This document shows positions 8,441 to 20,560 of a DNA stretch of 64,000 nt, piece by piece. The translations under genes were made by a program, and so were the position numbers. The stretch covers positions 4,658 through 68,657 of the forward strand of contig MNCI01030391.1 of NCBI GenBank assembly GCA_015680685.1. Direction: 5' to 3'. How positions within the stretch are numbered: the stretch's first letter is position 1; the number at the start of each line of letters is the position of its first letter. The DNA is from Gnetum montanum (taxonomy: Eukaryota > Streptophyta > Gnetopsida > Gnetales > Gnetaceae). Below the pieces are notes generated by a model. That model worked only from the letters and a program-made list of their open reading frames with translations. It searched no databases and had not been told where the DNA came from.

Positions 8441-11400
8441 CACTTTATTTATTTATGAATTATTTTTAGAATGCCCATAATCTCTAAACTTAATAACAAT
8501 GCTTTGAAACTAAAACTAAAACTAAATTTTATTTCATCAATGGAGACCCAAGAGGATCTACTGGATATATGAAATATGCAAAGCATGAGCTTTAAATATA
8601 TCATTTATAATGTTGCCAAATATTCTTGACTGTACATTAAATAACTCAATAAGGTCATCAACTATGATATGCCATTTTCTTCAAATTTCTTCGATATATT
8701 GGCATTGGAAAAAATATGATTTTTATCTTCAATGGTGTTCCTATCACAAAATCTTCAAATTTTTTCTTCTTGGAGAATGTTGTATCATCTACCTATCTTA
8801 ATTCTAAAATAGTGAGATCCTAGTAGTGCTCTACTAATTTGAATACACAACTAGAAAGAAATATTAGGTGTCAAGTAAGTAACCTATGTAGAGATTCTTC
8901 CTCCAATATTATCCAAATAGAATTTTTTCTTTCCTTCAGTAGCAGTCCATAATTTTTGCAAAGTAATTTTTCTAATAATTCTTCAACATTCTTTAGGGTT
9001 GTAATGTAAAATAGTTTCTAGAATATTCCATTTTCTATGCCACATCTTTCCATGCTAAAACTCTCATTTGTCTTGGGATGCATACAAAAGTTTATAATGA
9101 TTTCTGTAGAGTAGGTGATATGTATAAGCTACAAATTGATAGATAGCTTCAATCTCTAAGGGCATCAAATCAACTTCCAAAAGCATGATATCATAATGTG
9201 TTTGTGGCTCTAGCTTAAACCCTTCTAGTAAAAAACATTTTTGCACATTTTCTAGTTTTTTTCTAGTATTTACATGCAATGTTAGGACCCATGATTGCAC
9301 ATGCATAAAGGACTTTAGGAATGACAATAGTGCAAAATAAATGCCTATGTGTTTTCCATGATAAAATATATTTTTCCTTGCATATGCTTCTAAGTTGAAG
9401 CATATATTTCATCCCACCTATTACTCTTTGAGAGATACATTTATCCTATTTGTAATTATTATAACATTCAAAGCCTAGATGTTTATATGTTAGAGCCATT
9501 TCAACTGTTCAATTTCTATGTTGAAAATTAAAATCCCTATTTTGAACTCGACAAGACATAACTTTGGTTTTGTGCACATTTATTTATGATGAGTAGCATG
9601 TCCCTCTACCCAACCATATGAATCACAAGCATGCACTAGCAATCTAATCAAATTTCGTGGACTTAGCACCTAAGTGTGCTTATAGACAAAGATGATGACT
9701 TGGGGAAAGATGATCATTGACTTCTTAGCTCTCACTGATGTAGGTTCATTTTCATGGTTAAATGTGAGCTAAGGCATCTGGTACTTATTTATATAATATA
9801 TTTTTAATCCTAAGTGTTGAAGTAAAGATAACTAGTTGGTAAATTAACTACTTTAACTATGTAATGGTTCTTAAACTACCTAGCCTAACATAAGCATCCA
9901 AGCCCACTTTTTGTACACATCTTCAAGTTGTTTCAATGCTACTAGGTTACCAAGTGTTTATTGCTAGGTGTACCAAATAGCCATTATTGGGATCACCAAG
10001 CATTAAATATTATGCTTGAAGCAATTGTACTTATGTGTTCATTATCAGAAGCATTAATTAACTAAGGATAAGAATGTAAATTTCATTAGCAATAAATTAC
10101 ATAAAAGAAACATTAATCTATTCTAAGTGCTGCAAGGAGTATCAAAAATATTATCTTTATTGCTAGTCACTTGAATGTGTTTAGGTACAAGATGCTCTAA
10201 TAAAGATCCATAAAATTGCTTAAAGTCCTTCTATAAGGACTTAGAAAATATTCTACCTTTGGGGAAAGAAAATTGCAAGAACTTGGGTATAATAATGACA
10301 TAAGGTGCCATTAATGCGATTGGTACACACATTTATATAGGCATGACATGACACTACATTGACACGTCTACATCGACGAGGGTACGTTGAGTGGGCTGCA
10401 TCAATGCATGCTTGTCAACATAGTCAGTTGATGACTCATCAATTTTCATTAAAGAATATTAACAAAATTTATCTAAAATTGACAACATCAATTGTAAGCC
10501 TTCCATTGATTTGGAGATCAATGCAACATCATCTACAAATAGTAGAATGTTAATAGAAAGGTTGTCTACAAGAAATGAATATTTGTTATCAATCTTCCAC
10601 ATTCATGCCCTTAATTCATCAATGAAAATTTCAAATAGAGTTGGAAAAAGAGGATATTCCTTCTTAATATTAATAGTGCTATGTATTATGGCACTATCAT
10701 TTGAAATACTATCATGTAGCTACATATATACTTCCTTATAAAGCATTTGAATTGTTGACAATAAATCTAATAGAATTCCTAGATTATGTAATCTTTGTGA
10801 TAGTTTACTTCGAATGATTGAATCATAAGCCTTGGAAAAGTCAATAAATCAAATGAAAGCCTAGTTACTTGGATCTCTATCTTGATTAATGAGATACTTA
10901 AGAGTAAGTAGATAATTTTCAATAGACTAACTTTGCCTAACACCTGCTTGTGAGATATTACATATCTTTCTTTATTTTGTTCATTTTCAAAGCTTCTCTT
11001 TAATAATAGTACCTAAGAGTTTTCCAAAGATTCTATTAATGGCAATCATTCTATAATTATCTAAATTAGATTTGCTGGCCTTTTTGAATAAAAAAATTAC
11101 TCTACTAATTTTCCATTTTCTTTCAAGCCCAAATTTTAATGGATGATGAAGTTACTTCCAAAATACTTCCCATACTAGTGAACCTACCCACATTAGCATC
11201 TTTGAATATAAACCTCAAGAATCTATAGCTTTATTTGATGCTATTATATTTATTCCTATTAAAGTCTCCCTTAATGATAAATACAAACAAAAATTTGAAC
11301 TATGCATTGGCTATGCTTCTATTTTCTTTGTATGCAAGTCTTTATAGAAACCTTGATGGTCGTTGAATGGGAAATAAGATTCTATTCACTGCTTGTAACA

Positions 11401-11990
11401 AAAAAAATTCTAAAAACTTCATGGTTTTCTTTTAATCAAATGTAATAATTTTACTTTTCTATCATAAAGAAATTTCTCTTCTTATTGTGAATCAAAATCT
11501 TATATGGTTGAACTACTTTAGGATTGGTTTACTATTTAAGAGCTATTCAAGCTTCTTAGCATTGATCATAAAATCATTCTTGTCTTTGTACTCTATGATT
11601 TCTTCTCACCTAGGTAGCAATAGCCAATAGATTATCTCTAATATTAACAGAGAGATTCTATCTTCTTTGAACTTTAGCCTGCAAGGATTTCTTCTCGTTA
11701 GCTTGTTTTAATGAGACTTTAAGTGTAGGCTTCCTCTAATCCCTACAAAATTCCTCAATTTCTCTTTATTGTTATTTAATTATTATTTATCACTGAGTAT
11801 AACTTCATCTTTTGTATCTTTAGATTCATATAGTATTTTTTCATCCGCAACACCATTAACAATAACAAAGTTACAAGAATGGGAAAGATTATAATACATA
11901 ATTGCTAGAATAAGTCTTCATGTGTTCTAGGATTAAATTGTATAGAAATAGATTCCATATGCTTAATGGGATAGAAAATAGTAATAGTTT
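8441..11990 (-). pseudogene. LINE-type reverse transcriptase region, interrupted by a solo LTR
   Basis: Read on the minus strand from high to low coordinates: IDFSKAYDSIIRSKL (about 10800-10850, RT motif A); PTLFEIFIDELRACMWKIDN; INILLFVDDVALISKSMEG (about 10500-10545), with the F-V-D-D catalytic box; INVHKTKVMSCRVQNRDF after the LTR insert (about 9520-9590); and a C-terminal island at 9064-9327. Frames are broken by stops and frameshifts. The region above about 11000 gives only weak LINE-like fragments. Unit B has the same LINE at 34540-36736 but lacks the stretch corresponding to about 9095-10185. Confidence 0.75.
9587..10441 (-). repeat. Solo LTR, 855 bp, inside the LINE
   Basis: Termini TGATGAG and CTCATCA match the TIRs of the LTR at 525-1570. 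The flanks ATTTA (9582-9586) and ATTTT (10442-10446) are a 4-of-5 target duplication. Orientation is minus: CTATATAAATG (TATA) lies downstream of the TGATGAGTCATCA end when read on that strand. Removing it joins the LINE FVDD part to the KTKVM part, which supports insertion. No internal region is present, so it likely formed by LTR-LTR recombination. Unit B keeps only its right-hand part (about 35210-35470). Confidence 0.75.
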
Positions 11991-12580
11991 CCTTCTTAAT
12001 TTTCTAAAAAAATTAACTAAAGATAAAATAGTTAGAAAAAACATCAAACTTTAAAATATTCTTTAGATTCAATATCAAAATCTAGAGTCCAATTATAACT
12101 GATTAATATTGCATGCTTATGTATAAATGACTCTATATTTATGAAATGTTGCACCATCAAAGAAATACCTAGCTCAATCAACAAAAAGAACAGAGAGAGA
12201 TAATAGTATATGAATATCATGCTTTTGCATTACATTATTGAACTATGAAAAGAAACTTTGATTATGGGGCAGATAACTAAAAATTTGAATGAACACATAT
12301 CATAACATAAAATCAATAACTATTGACTCATATACATTATTGAAATAAATAAAATTATATGTTATCATTGCATTAACATCACTTGAGGAAGGTGCCGGAA
12401 ATTTTTTTTTACCAAATTGTAAACCTATATTATGAGTATCAACATAATATTTGCATTAATAAAAGAAGTAAAAATATCAGTATTGATTTAAGGAGTTGGG
12501 ATTAACTAAGAATCAAATTATTCTAGAAAAATTAGATCTACTAGAGAAAAATCAAAGATAAAAAAATAGATGCTTGAAAC
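11991..12580. other. AT-rich stretch without recognised feature
   Basis: Strongly A/T-rich with short homopolymers and no open frame of note. It may be the decayed 5' part of the LINE or of the adjacent LTR element. I see no support for a gene. Confidence 0.4.
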
Positions 12581-13040
12581 CAGTCAGATCCTTACTACTT
12601 ACCTTCAACATGTAAAAGAAAGTTCTTATAAAGTAAATGATTAACTAAGAAAAATAGGAACAATTATTCTAAGTAAATAGAAAAAAAAAAGATAAGTTGA
12701 TGTTGCAATGATGATAAGAAATCCTGATCTTTATTGCTAGTCATGAACTATGTCCAAGTACAATTCACTCAAGTAAAGACACTATAAAATCACTTAACAC
12801 CACACTGTGGGCATACACTTCTAAGTGCTAAAGAATAAATTTACAAAACCAAAATGAAAGAGTTCTGTTACTAGCAACTCAAATCTATTACAAATATATG
12901 CACCTAAGTGTTGTATTTATAGGTTGGCATACATCCCATGATATTGCATATATGATGACGTAGCTAGTACTACAATATCGGAGCTACGATATCAAAGTTA
13001 TGGTATCCTAGTTGACCAAAAATTGATTTCTCAATAACTA
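12581..13040 (-). repeat. LTR fragment, same family as 18327-19132
   Basis: Shares the series AACTAAGAAAAATAGGAACA, CTTTATTGCTAGTCATGAAC, GGGCATACACTTCTAAGTG and CACCTAAGTGTTGTATTTATAG with 18720-19010 and 37860-38210. GATATC-type motifs at 12975-13005 match the U3 signature of the family. Left boundary lost. Confidence 0.55.
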
Positions 13041-13640
13041 TGACATCTTCAAGAGTTAGATATCAATTTCTCAAAAATGTTGTTTTTTGGCTTGAGCTTC
13101 AACCAAAAGAGCTTTTAATGAATGTTGAACAATTAATTTATTTTCTATAGTTTTAACTTTTTTTGTTTTGTTTTGAAAGCTCAAGGATGCGAAGCTTTTA
13201 CCTTTTTTTACTATTTGTTCAATATTTCTTATTGATGTGTTCTTTTGTCTTTAGAAAGAGTTTTCTCTTTTTCTTTACAAGAAATCCTTTTGATGAATGT
13301 CAATTCAATTAGTCATATTGATGCATTAACATTGACATATGGCTTGATTCATTGATGCATGAATGTTGACAAAAGCTCAAAAAATTCCTATATAAATGTA
13401 TGTACCCACAATGTTTATGACACTATTTAGTCAATAGTATAGCCAAACTTTATCAATTTGTTTTTGTAGAAGTTAGAATTTGTCATTCAGTACCCATAGC
13501 ATGAATCAAGTGGATTGAATAGAGTTTTATTCAATTGAGAATGTACTTGGATACATTTTCATGGTGACAATAAAATTGAGGCCCATTTCCTTCACTGTAG
13601 TACTTGGCTTAGTTTTATAATTTTCTTAATTGCAATTTAC
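13041..13640. other. LTR-like sequence shared with unit B, unassigned
   Basis: Matches 38300-38946 in unit B. It has a TATA-like CCTATATAAATG at about 13391 and an AATAAAATTG at 13568. No coding frame. In unit B a complete LTR element inserted at its right end (site ATTAT). It could be an LTR of another family, but no partner or termini were found. Confidence 0.4.
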
Positions 13641-14440
13641 TTTAAGCATTCTTTAGATTCATGCAATTCAAGACATGTATGAAGGAGCTACTACTAAAAT
13701 TAGACCAGTTGGTGGAATAACATATGATTTTCTAGTCACAGTAAGTCTACATCAAGGTAATATTGATCTTAACAATTTAGGTATAGAAAATTGAAATAAT
13801 GACTATAAATACACTTTAAGTTATATAGTTAACATGGTATATTGAAATTAATAAAGATATTAGAAATGGAATTGAGACAAAAGGATCAAAATAGAGATAG
13901 GCTAGTGGTCTTCTTATGATAAAAAATCAATACAATTCAAAAAAATTATACGATAAAAACAAGGCCTACTATCTTATATGATGTTCAATGCTAGGTAGTA
14001 TAAAGAAAGCTTGAACAACAAATTAGTGTGACAGAACTGTGAATGCTTCAATGGATGTTGAATATTACTAGAATAGATAAATTACATAATATAGACATTA
14101 AAGGATGACTTGGAGTGGATTTTATGATAGATAAGCTACAAGAATAGAGGCTTAGGTAGTTTAGATATGTGCAATGAAGATGAGACAATAAACCTATAAA
14201 CAAAGGTTGCTAAATCACTGTTCTAGAAAAGCCACTGAAAGGAAGATAAAAGAAGATATGAGAAAAATTATCAAAGATGATTTGAAGAAACTACAAATAA
14301 AAGAAGATCTACCTCTTCATAAAAGTGAATGATGAAAAAGAAATCATGTAGCTGACCCTATTTTGTTGGAAAAAAGCTAGGATAATGATGATTTTAAAGA
14401 AAATTTATAGATTGCTTAATTTTTATTAAAATAGGCCACT
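13641..14440 (+). pseudogene. RTE-like non-LTR retrotransposon, 3' part
   Basis: Plus-strand pieces match the plant RTE-type polyprotein C-terminus: QDMYEGATTKIRPVGGITYD (about 13670-13730), SLHQGNIDL, an ASGLLM piece, then LLEKS near the end with HVADPILL (about 14345-14375). A large internal part of the RT, including the expected catalytic FADD box, is missing between the SLHQG piece and the downstream section. Stops are frequent. Unit B has the same piece at 45725-46530. Confidence 0.7.
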
Positions 14441-14829
14441 GAGCCAAGTGGGTAAAATAGCCTTGATTTCAATTAACATTATTATAATGAATTTGTATTC
14501 CAAGAGTTATAATTTTTCTTTCTATGAAGATTTCCATTATACAAAGAACTCAACTATTATCTATTAACTACCTATGAGTTTTTCAAAAGTTACCATTTTT
14601 TATGTGTTTTACAAGTGGTAATTTAGAAGATTTGATATATTGTATATCTTTTAAGTGTTCTTCTAGTCTAATAGAAAACCCTAAACCAATTTCACCAATA
14701 GAACATTTACCACACATGTAAGAGATTACCATAATTTTAATAATAGCATAAACAGTGTTGAAATAGAAGTGACAATTTAAGGCCAAAAAGTTCCTTCTTG
14801 CAAATAGTTTTGCTACCTAGGATCCACTC
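14441..14829. other. Linker between two RTE pieces
   Basis: AT-rich sequence shared with 46550-46830. I see no gene; it may be RTE 3' tail sequence (AAAATTTATAG...TTTTATTAAAATAGGCCACTGAGCCAA). Confidence 0.35.
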
Positions 14830-15260
14830 TCCAACCAAATAGTGAAATCAATAAAGATATAAGAAATATAATTGAGATAGGATTACCAAAATAGAAAAAG
14901 GCTAGTGATGTTCTATGTGACAAAAGAATACCAATAAACTAAATGGAAAATTTTACAAGATAGGAATCAAGCCCTCTAGCTCAAATGATGCTAAATGTTG
15001 GGTTGTTTGATAAAAACATAAATAATAAATTAGAAATGTAAATGCTTAGATAAATATTATATGTTACAAAAATAGATAAACTAAAAGACATAGATATTAG
15101 AGGGAGACTTAGAATGGTTTCTATTTTAAATAAGTTTAAAGAATGGCAACTTAGATGGTTTGGGCATGTGCAAAGATGAGACAATAAACTATAAAAAAGG
15201 TTGCTACATCATAGTTCCAAAAAACTACTAAAAGGAAGACCAAAAAAAAAACATGGGATA
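14830..15260 (+). pseudogene. Second RTE-like 3' piece
   Basis: Overlaps in content with the previous RTE piece but is more diverged. The plus strand shows KKASDVLCDKRIP (about 14890-14935), DIRGRLRMVSILNKFKEWQL and RWFGHVQR near 15155-15180, then LKGRPKKK. These match the 'RWFGHV-R' and 'RGRPKK' signatures of plant RTE polyproteins. Stops present. Unit B equivalent 46840-47250. Confidence 0.7.
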
Positions 15261-15305
15261 ATGGTAGCTTGCTTTGGACTCACTATCTTTGAGTGCATGG
15301 AAAAT

Positions 15306-15668
15306 CTATTTTATTCAATTGAGGATGAATGATTTTATTCACATTTTAATAATAGTCTTTTTTATCAAAGTTAATGAGTTTCATAAGCATATTTAATTTG
15401 TGAGGTATGTTGATTATTTTAAGGATAAGACATGTCCATTTTGTAATAGTTATCAAGTTGGTAAATTATTCTTGATATGTTAGTTGAAAATAACAAATGC
15501 AAAGTATGTAATATGAAAAGAAGAATATGTAACCATTAGCACTCAATTTGTTCATGAGTAAGTATAGATTATAACTCCATAATTTGGCTTTTACCTAAAG
15601 CATGACAATATACCCACTATATAAGTGGATGCTTGGGAGATCTAAGGTATCACAACATCACAAAATCA
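15306..15668. other. About 360 bp present in unit A only
   Basis: Unit B passes directly from CTTTGAGTGCATTGAAAAT to AAAGGCTGTGTGAAGC (about 47305-47335), whereas unit A has about 360 extra bases here. The segment is AT-rich with no frame or termini that identify it; either an insertion in A or a deletion in B. Confidence 0.6.
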
Positions 15669-16661
15669 AAGGGTGTGTGAAGCAAAATTCAAGTTGTAGT
15701 CTCGTTCTATTGTGTAAGCTTGATCTAAGTTTGTTATAAATTTTGAATTAAAAAGACTTGGAACTTCTTGCTAGTAGTTGAATTAATTGCTAGAATTTTT
15801 AGAGGATAATTATGTTGTTTGTGTTGAAGTTATTCTCTTATTTTCTATTAGTTTTTGCTACTACCATTTACTTTCTTACATTTATGCTACCTTAATGATG
15901 CACTAGAAGTTAGAAGTTAACATAAATAATTACCTTTTCTTTTGAAAAGGAGTAATATTACAAATATTGAGTACTTAATTATTAAAGAGCAATATAAAGT
16001 TTTTTTAGTAAAAAGATTATTAGAAAGACCATCCCAATTTTGATCAATATGTATCTACAAAAGAGAATTAACAACCAACAATTGCTTTTCCTAATAGCTA
16101 AATTATTTAGTTATAAGATCGAAATTCAGGTATTGTCTAAACATATCTTCCAGATATGTGAGCTATTGAAAGTCTGCCACCTTACAATAACACATGAGCT
16201 CTTGAAAGTCTGCCACTTCACAATAACACAAGAAGACTAAATATTAAGAAGATGCTTTGATTCATGCTATTACAAAATGCAGCATAACTTCGTTTAAATT
16301 CAGAAGCATTGATAGATTTAATAAAATTGAAAAGCAGATTTATAATTAGATCTCATCATGTTGCTTTTATCCTATCCAAAACAAAATCCTTAAGTGAAAT
16401 TTCAGAACTTTGGCTTACACAAAATTTGTAGGCTAACATAACCAACTTGTCTAATTGGGTAGGAACCCCACTGAATTGATCAAATAACACCAAGTTACAG
16501 TTATACTAATATAATAAACACTGCTTATTCAACAGGCTCCCCAGACACTTGGGGGAAGAATCTGGATCATTTTCTTTCCCGGCTCCATAAATTCTTGGGG
16601 AAGAATAAATATCTTTCATTTCTTTGGCTTGATAATTCTTATCTCTTTTCCTCTCACCAAT
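15669..16661. other. Intergenic, downstream side of C2 pseudogene A
   Basis: Shared with 47325-48240. It includes a short local duplication (CTTGAAAGTCTGCCA units at about 16165 and 16201, separated by ACAATAACACA) that is single in unit B. No gene seen. Confidence 0.45.
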
Positions 16662-17389
16662 CTTTTAAGCATCCAGCACAATCCCATTCAGAAGGAGCTT
16701 TCTAATATCATCTAGAGTAACGTAAGGTAGTGTGACCTTATATTTCTCCATATAAAAAACTCTCTCAAGAGAATCAAAGAATCATCTCGCAGGGAGAAAT
16801 ACAGTTCACCAATCCTACTAGCATCTTTCTTAATATAACTCCAATATTCGCCAGTGTCATAATCCATCTGGACATTGGTGGAATCTGGATTCACAAGCAC
16901 ATTAACAATGGTGAAAGTAGCAGTGTCTACTAATTCTTTGCATCCCAGGAAGCTTTTGACGTACACATCAAAATATAAAACTGGTTCTTCTCTATAACTT
17001 TTGTCAAGATCCTTGTCAACATCTCTGAGTGAAATGGTTTCAAACCAAGCTGGACTGTCATCCAGCTCCTTGAATTTTGCAGACTTGGGTGCAGCTCTGT
17101 GATTTCTGTCGATGTAAACTTTCACAAAGTATTCAGGCTTGATAAAGCATAGTTTCGGTATCTTGTGGGTACCTAAAAACGTTGCCTTCACCACGTTTAG
17201 CTTTAATAGCTTTTCTGGTTTCCGGTTTCTCCATCTGCCCTCTTTTCAGCAGGCGTAAGCAATTTTCTATGTACTTCAGTGGATTGTGACCTTGAATTAA
17301 GGAATTTAAGGGATATGTCGTTTTGGATTTTACTGTCGGGTCTGCTGGAAATACGTAATCCAAAAGAGGTTCACCGACTTTCTTTTATA
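16662..17389 (-). pseudogene. C2-domain protein gene, unit A copy, disabled
   Basis: Homologous to the open gene at 48253-48891. The C2-like region is readable on the minus strand at 16750-17200 (FLGTHKIPKLCFIKPEYFVK, then EEPVLYFDVYVKSFLG, then YWSYIKKDASRIGELYFSL). Three lesions are visible by comparison. A 45 bp segment holding the start codon is missing at 17290/17291, bounded by GGTC repeats. A 7 bp tandem duplication (GAAACCG/GAAACCA, about 17216-17230) shifts the frame before the C2 region. Another shift near 16745 replaces the C-terminal FFHMEK by FFIWRN. The TATA box upstream is intact. Upstream in-frame residues VGEPLLDYVFPADP are open here but broken in copy B. Confidence 0.7.
17382..17389 (-). 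promoter_or_regulatory. TATA box of C2 pseudogene A
   Basis: TATAAAAG on the minus strand, conserved as TATAAAAC at 49013-49020 in unit B. Confidence 0.55.
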
Positions 17390-18326
17390 CCAACCCAAAA
17401 ACAATAAGGTTAAGTTTTCTAAAACATAAACCTTGACATTAGGGTAACAGGAAGCCGAGGGGGTTAGCCGCATGCAAACGACCATGAGGGATCTTATCTT
17501 TAAAATATTAAAAAAACTCTAGAAAGCAACCGTGCAAGTAATTTTAAAACACAAATGCACTTTGAAATTAATGAATTTATTTTGTAATTTAACTCTAAAT
17601 TAATCTATTCTTGCTTTGCTAATACAAAAACTTTTGAATTAAAAGTTCAAAGTTATGGTTCATGATAAGTTATAAAGTTCTAACTATATATCTTAAAGGT
17701 AATTTTTTAAAAAACTATTTTTCTTTGACACACCTACCCTTGGACAACCCCCTACATCCCTCCCCCTAAAATTCTCATGCACATCACCTTCTAGTATAAA
17801 CATACAATAGAGTAGTTTCATAATTCCTATCAGACAATTTGGTTTTTTAATCCATAACTCAATGTTAGAAAATTTTTTATTTAATTTTAAACTTAGATTT
17901 TATTTTATTTAAGAGAGTGAAAGGAAAATTTGCATCATGATTGGTTGTATGCTAGTTTGGATTGAACTTGTCATGGTATAAACAAAAATTTCACTCAACC
18001 AACCACCTTTTGGGTATGGTACTAGACAATGTTACCATTTACGAATTGTTGGTATTGAAATTACTTATTTTATCAAATTTTTTTTTTGCTTTTGTTTTTT
18101 AGGTTATTTTGTGGAGGTGGGTTTTGGTACCTGATATAATTAAAATATAGGTATTGCAAGATATATAGTCAAATAGAACTTTATACCTCAGCATTGTCCA
18201 CTAGAATCGAAACCATAACTTGGAGATTTCAAATGAAAAATCTTACCACTATGAATGTGTAGTGGAGTAATCCAACATTTAACCATACAAGTTACGAGTG
18301 TTCACGTGTAACCCAATCGTAATCCA
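17390..18326. other. Upstream flank of C2 pseudogene A
   Basis: Shared with 49021-49947 in unit B, AT-rich with a C-rich patch (about 17730-17765). It could include promoter elements; none beyond the TATA box can be named. No open frame of note. Confidence 0.4.
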
Positions 18327-19132
18327 TGGATGGTCAATGTTGATATGCTAGTAGTTGAGTTCAAGCTTGTGATTATTGTCTCCCCACTCAAGCTAGTAAA
18401 GTTTAGGTGTATGGTTTAGCTTGCAATAAGGCATGTGACAGTTGATGTTGGATGGCCCAAATAACTCCTAAGCATAGACATAATGACATGAAAATAATTA
18501 CTAAGTCTAGGTAATAAAAACTAAGTAAATCTATTCTATCCTAAGCAGTAGGTATATGTTCCTAGTCCTCCAATCACATCTTGGACAGATGTAGCTGCCA
18601 CTAGGATTACCAAGTGGAATTATTATTGAGAAAATCAAATAATATCACTACTTGGATTACCAGACAACTACACTTCACATTTGGAACAAGGTGTACCCAT
18701 GCTAATGTACTAATTACACATGTAAAGTGCTTGAGTAAAGCGTTAACTAAGAAAATAGGGAAAATTATTCCAAGTAAACAGAAATTAAACTAAGTGATGA
18801 TGCAATGATGTGAAATAGCTTCAATTTTTATTTTCATTCAAAAGTTGTATTTAACTACAATATGCTTGAATAAAGACTCCATTCCCTTTCTAACACCACA
18901 TTAGGGGCATACACTTCTATTCCTAAGTTATGAAAACAGACTACAAGAGTCTACCTAAGGGTGCAATGAATTTTGTATTGGCTTATGCACCTAAGTGTCA
19001 TATTGATAGGGTTGAACACATCCCGAGACATCATATCAATGATGACGTATCATGAGAAGTGAATCAGTTCAATGAAATTATTGATATGACATCATTGCTA
19101 TGATGTCATTTGGACTCAATTTGACTTTATCA
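18327..19132 (-). repeat. 3' LTR of a minus-strand LTR element
   Basis: On the minus strand it starts TGATAAAG directly after the purine tract at 19135-19147 and ends near TGACCATCCA. The plus-side start aligns with TGATGAGGCAATG at 37511. Core sequences (GGATTACCAAGTGG, GGGCATACACTTCT) are shared with 12581-13040 and 37511-38290. The U3 has palindromic ATGATGTCAT and GATGACGT motifs. The left boundary is by alignment and may be off by a few bases. Confidence 0.6.
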
Positions 19133-19134
19133 CA

Positions 19135-19147
19135 CCCCCATGACTAA
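19135..19147 (-). other. Polypurine tract of minus-strand element
   Basis: On the minus strand TTAGTCATGGGGG lies 2 bp before the TGATAAAG LTR start; same motif as at 512-524. Confidence 0.65.
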
Positions 19148-19640
19148 CTAGAAACTTGTCCTTGAGTCAAAACAAGAATAGGATAGAGTCCCTTACAAAA
19201 TTACAAGGTAAATTCAACTATGCATGACTATCTTGACTATTTACGTAACACTGAATGCCATAGATGTTTTAGAAAATCTTGACACAATTATATGACAAAA
19301 TAAGACAAAAAAATTGAAGAAGCATGATACAACCTATGTGCTCGATGGTGGTGGCTCCTCCATTAGCTACTTCCCTTTATTATCAAAGTTCTTAAATTGA
19401 TATCTATTTAGTAGTGACTGAAGCTTTTCCTCCTCTATTTTGGGGTCATGTACCATCCATGCTTGTTGTGCAACATGTGATGTGGTTGATACATACCATG
19501 GGCATGACAATTGTAGAAACATTTGGTTTGATTTAATGTACCACATTGCAAATTGCCTTCGTTCTATCTCAAATGCCCTAGCTATTTTTTTCTTCTTAAT
19601 AATGTAACATTTTATAAGCTAGGTTTGTTGCAACATCTTT

Positions 19641-20560
19641 CTAGCCTTGATAGCTAGCCTTAACAACTTCTTGTTCTAAGTTTTCTATGTGTAACTTCTG
19701 TAGTACATCCTTTTTATCAACAAGCTCTTTCTTATATAAAGCATACATGGACGCTACTTGTTTTTCTAACTCATTTTTTGGCCTACCTACTATCAACAAG
19801 GCTAAGTTATTGTAATAAAGGTTAGCTAATCCCATGTACTTTGTAAGATCCTTGATCTTCAAGTCTTTTTTTTTTATTTCAACTTAGTGGACATGGGCTT
19901 GGCTATCCAAGATTGGCTGCCAATGTGGATTTTTTGCTTAAATTAAATTAACCTTAGCTTTAGCCATATGGATTTCTTTGTCATTGATCTACTTATACAT
20001 GTGCACTTGATCATGAAAATTCTCTTTGAGCCTTTGATCCTTCTTAGCTTCACTTTGCCATGTGCTTGTTTCAATTGAAAAATTTTGAGAAATAGTGCTA
20101 AGTTCTTCCATTGACAATGTCTTGTTTTCTCTAAAAAAACGGCTCATGTATTGGTTTACTCGAATTAGTTACTCATAGAGTTACTAAATGCTCTCATCAA
20201 GGATGTTCTTTTGTGTGTCCACATTGGTCAACCAAGCACTATTTTTGGCTAACTATTTATTTTCTTCTTGTAGGATAGTGAGTGCCTTGGCGTGTGCGTA
20301 GGTTTGTGCTTTGGTCATTGAGGCATCCCATATCACTTTCTTCTTCTCTAATTTCATTTGTAGATTATGGTAAATGAGATTATTCATATGCTTAGTCCAT
20401 AATTGATTGAGTTGGTTAGGTGCAATGAATTATGTTGGATGTCTCTTTTATGTCCTCAAGGTTGCGAGCTCTTCTTGTGATGTACGAACTTCGTTCTCAG
20501 CATGCTTTTCCCTGGTCTCTTCCATGACCAACTTTCCGTTAGTGGCTATGAGATTAGACT
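19641..20560 (-). pseudogene. Coiled-coil gag-like ORF remnant of the minus-strand element
   Basis: Minus-strand reading gives long stretches rich in Lys/Glu/Leu/Gln (LWTKHMNNLIYHNLQMKLEK, ALTILQEENK, YALYKKELVDKKDVLQKL) interrupted by stops; the island 19641-19862 is open. The composition suggests coiled coil, as in structural or accessory proteins of plant Ty3 elements. It follows the plant-transposon-protein-like region (21713-22475) on the same strand. Exact family not recognised. Confidence 0.4.
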
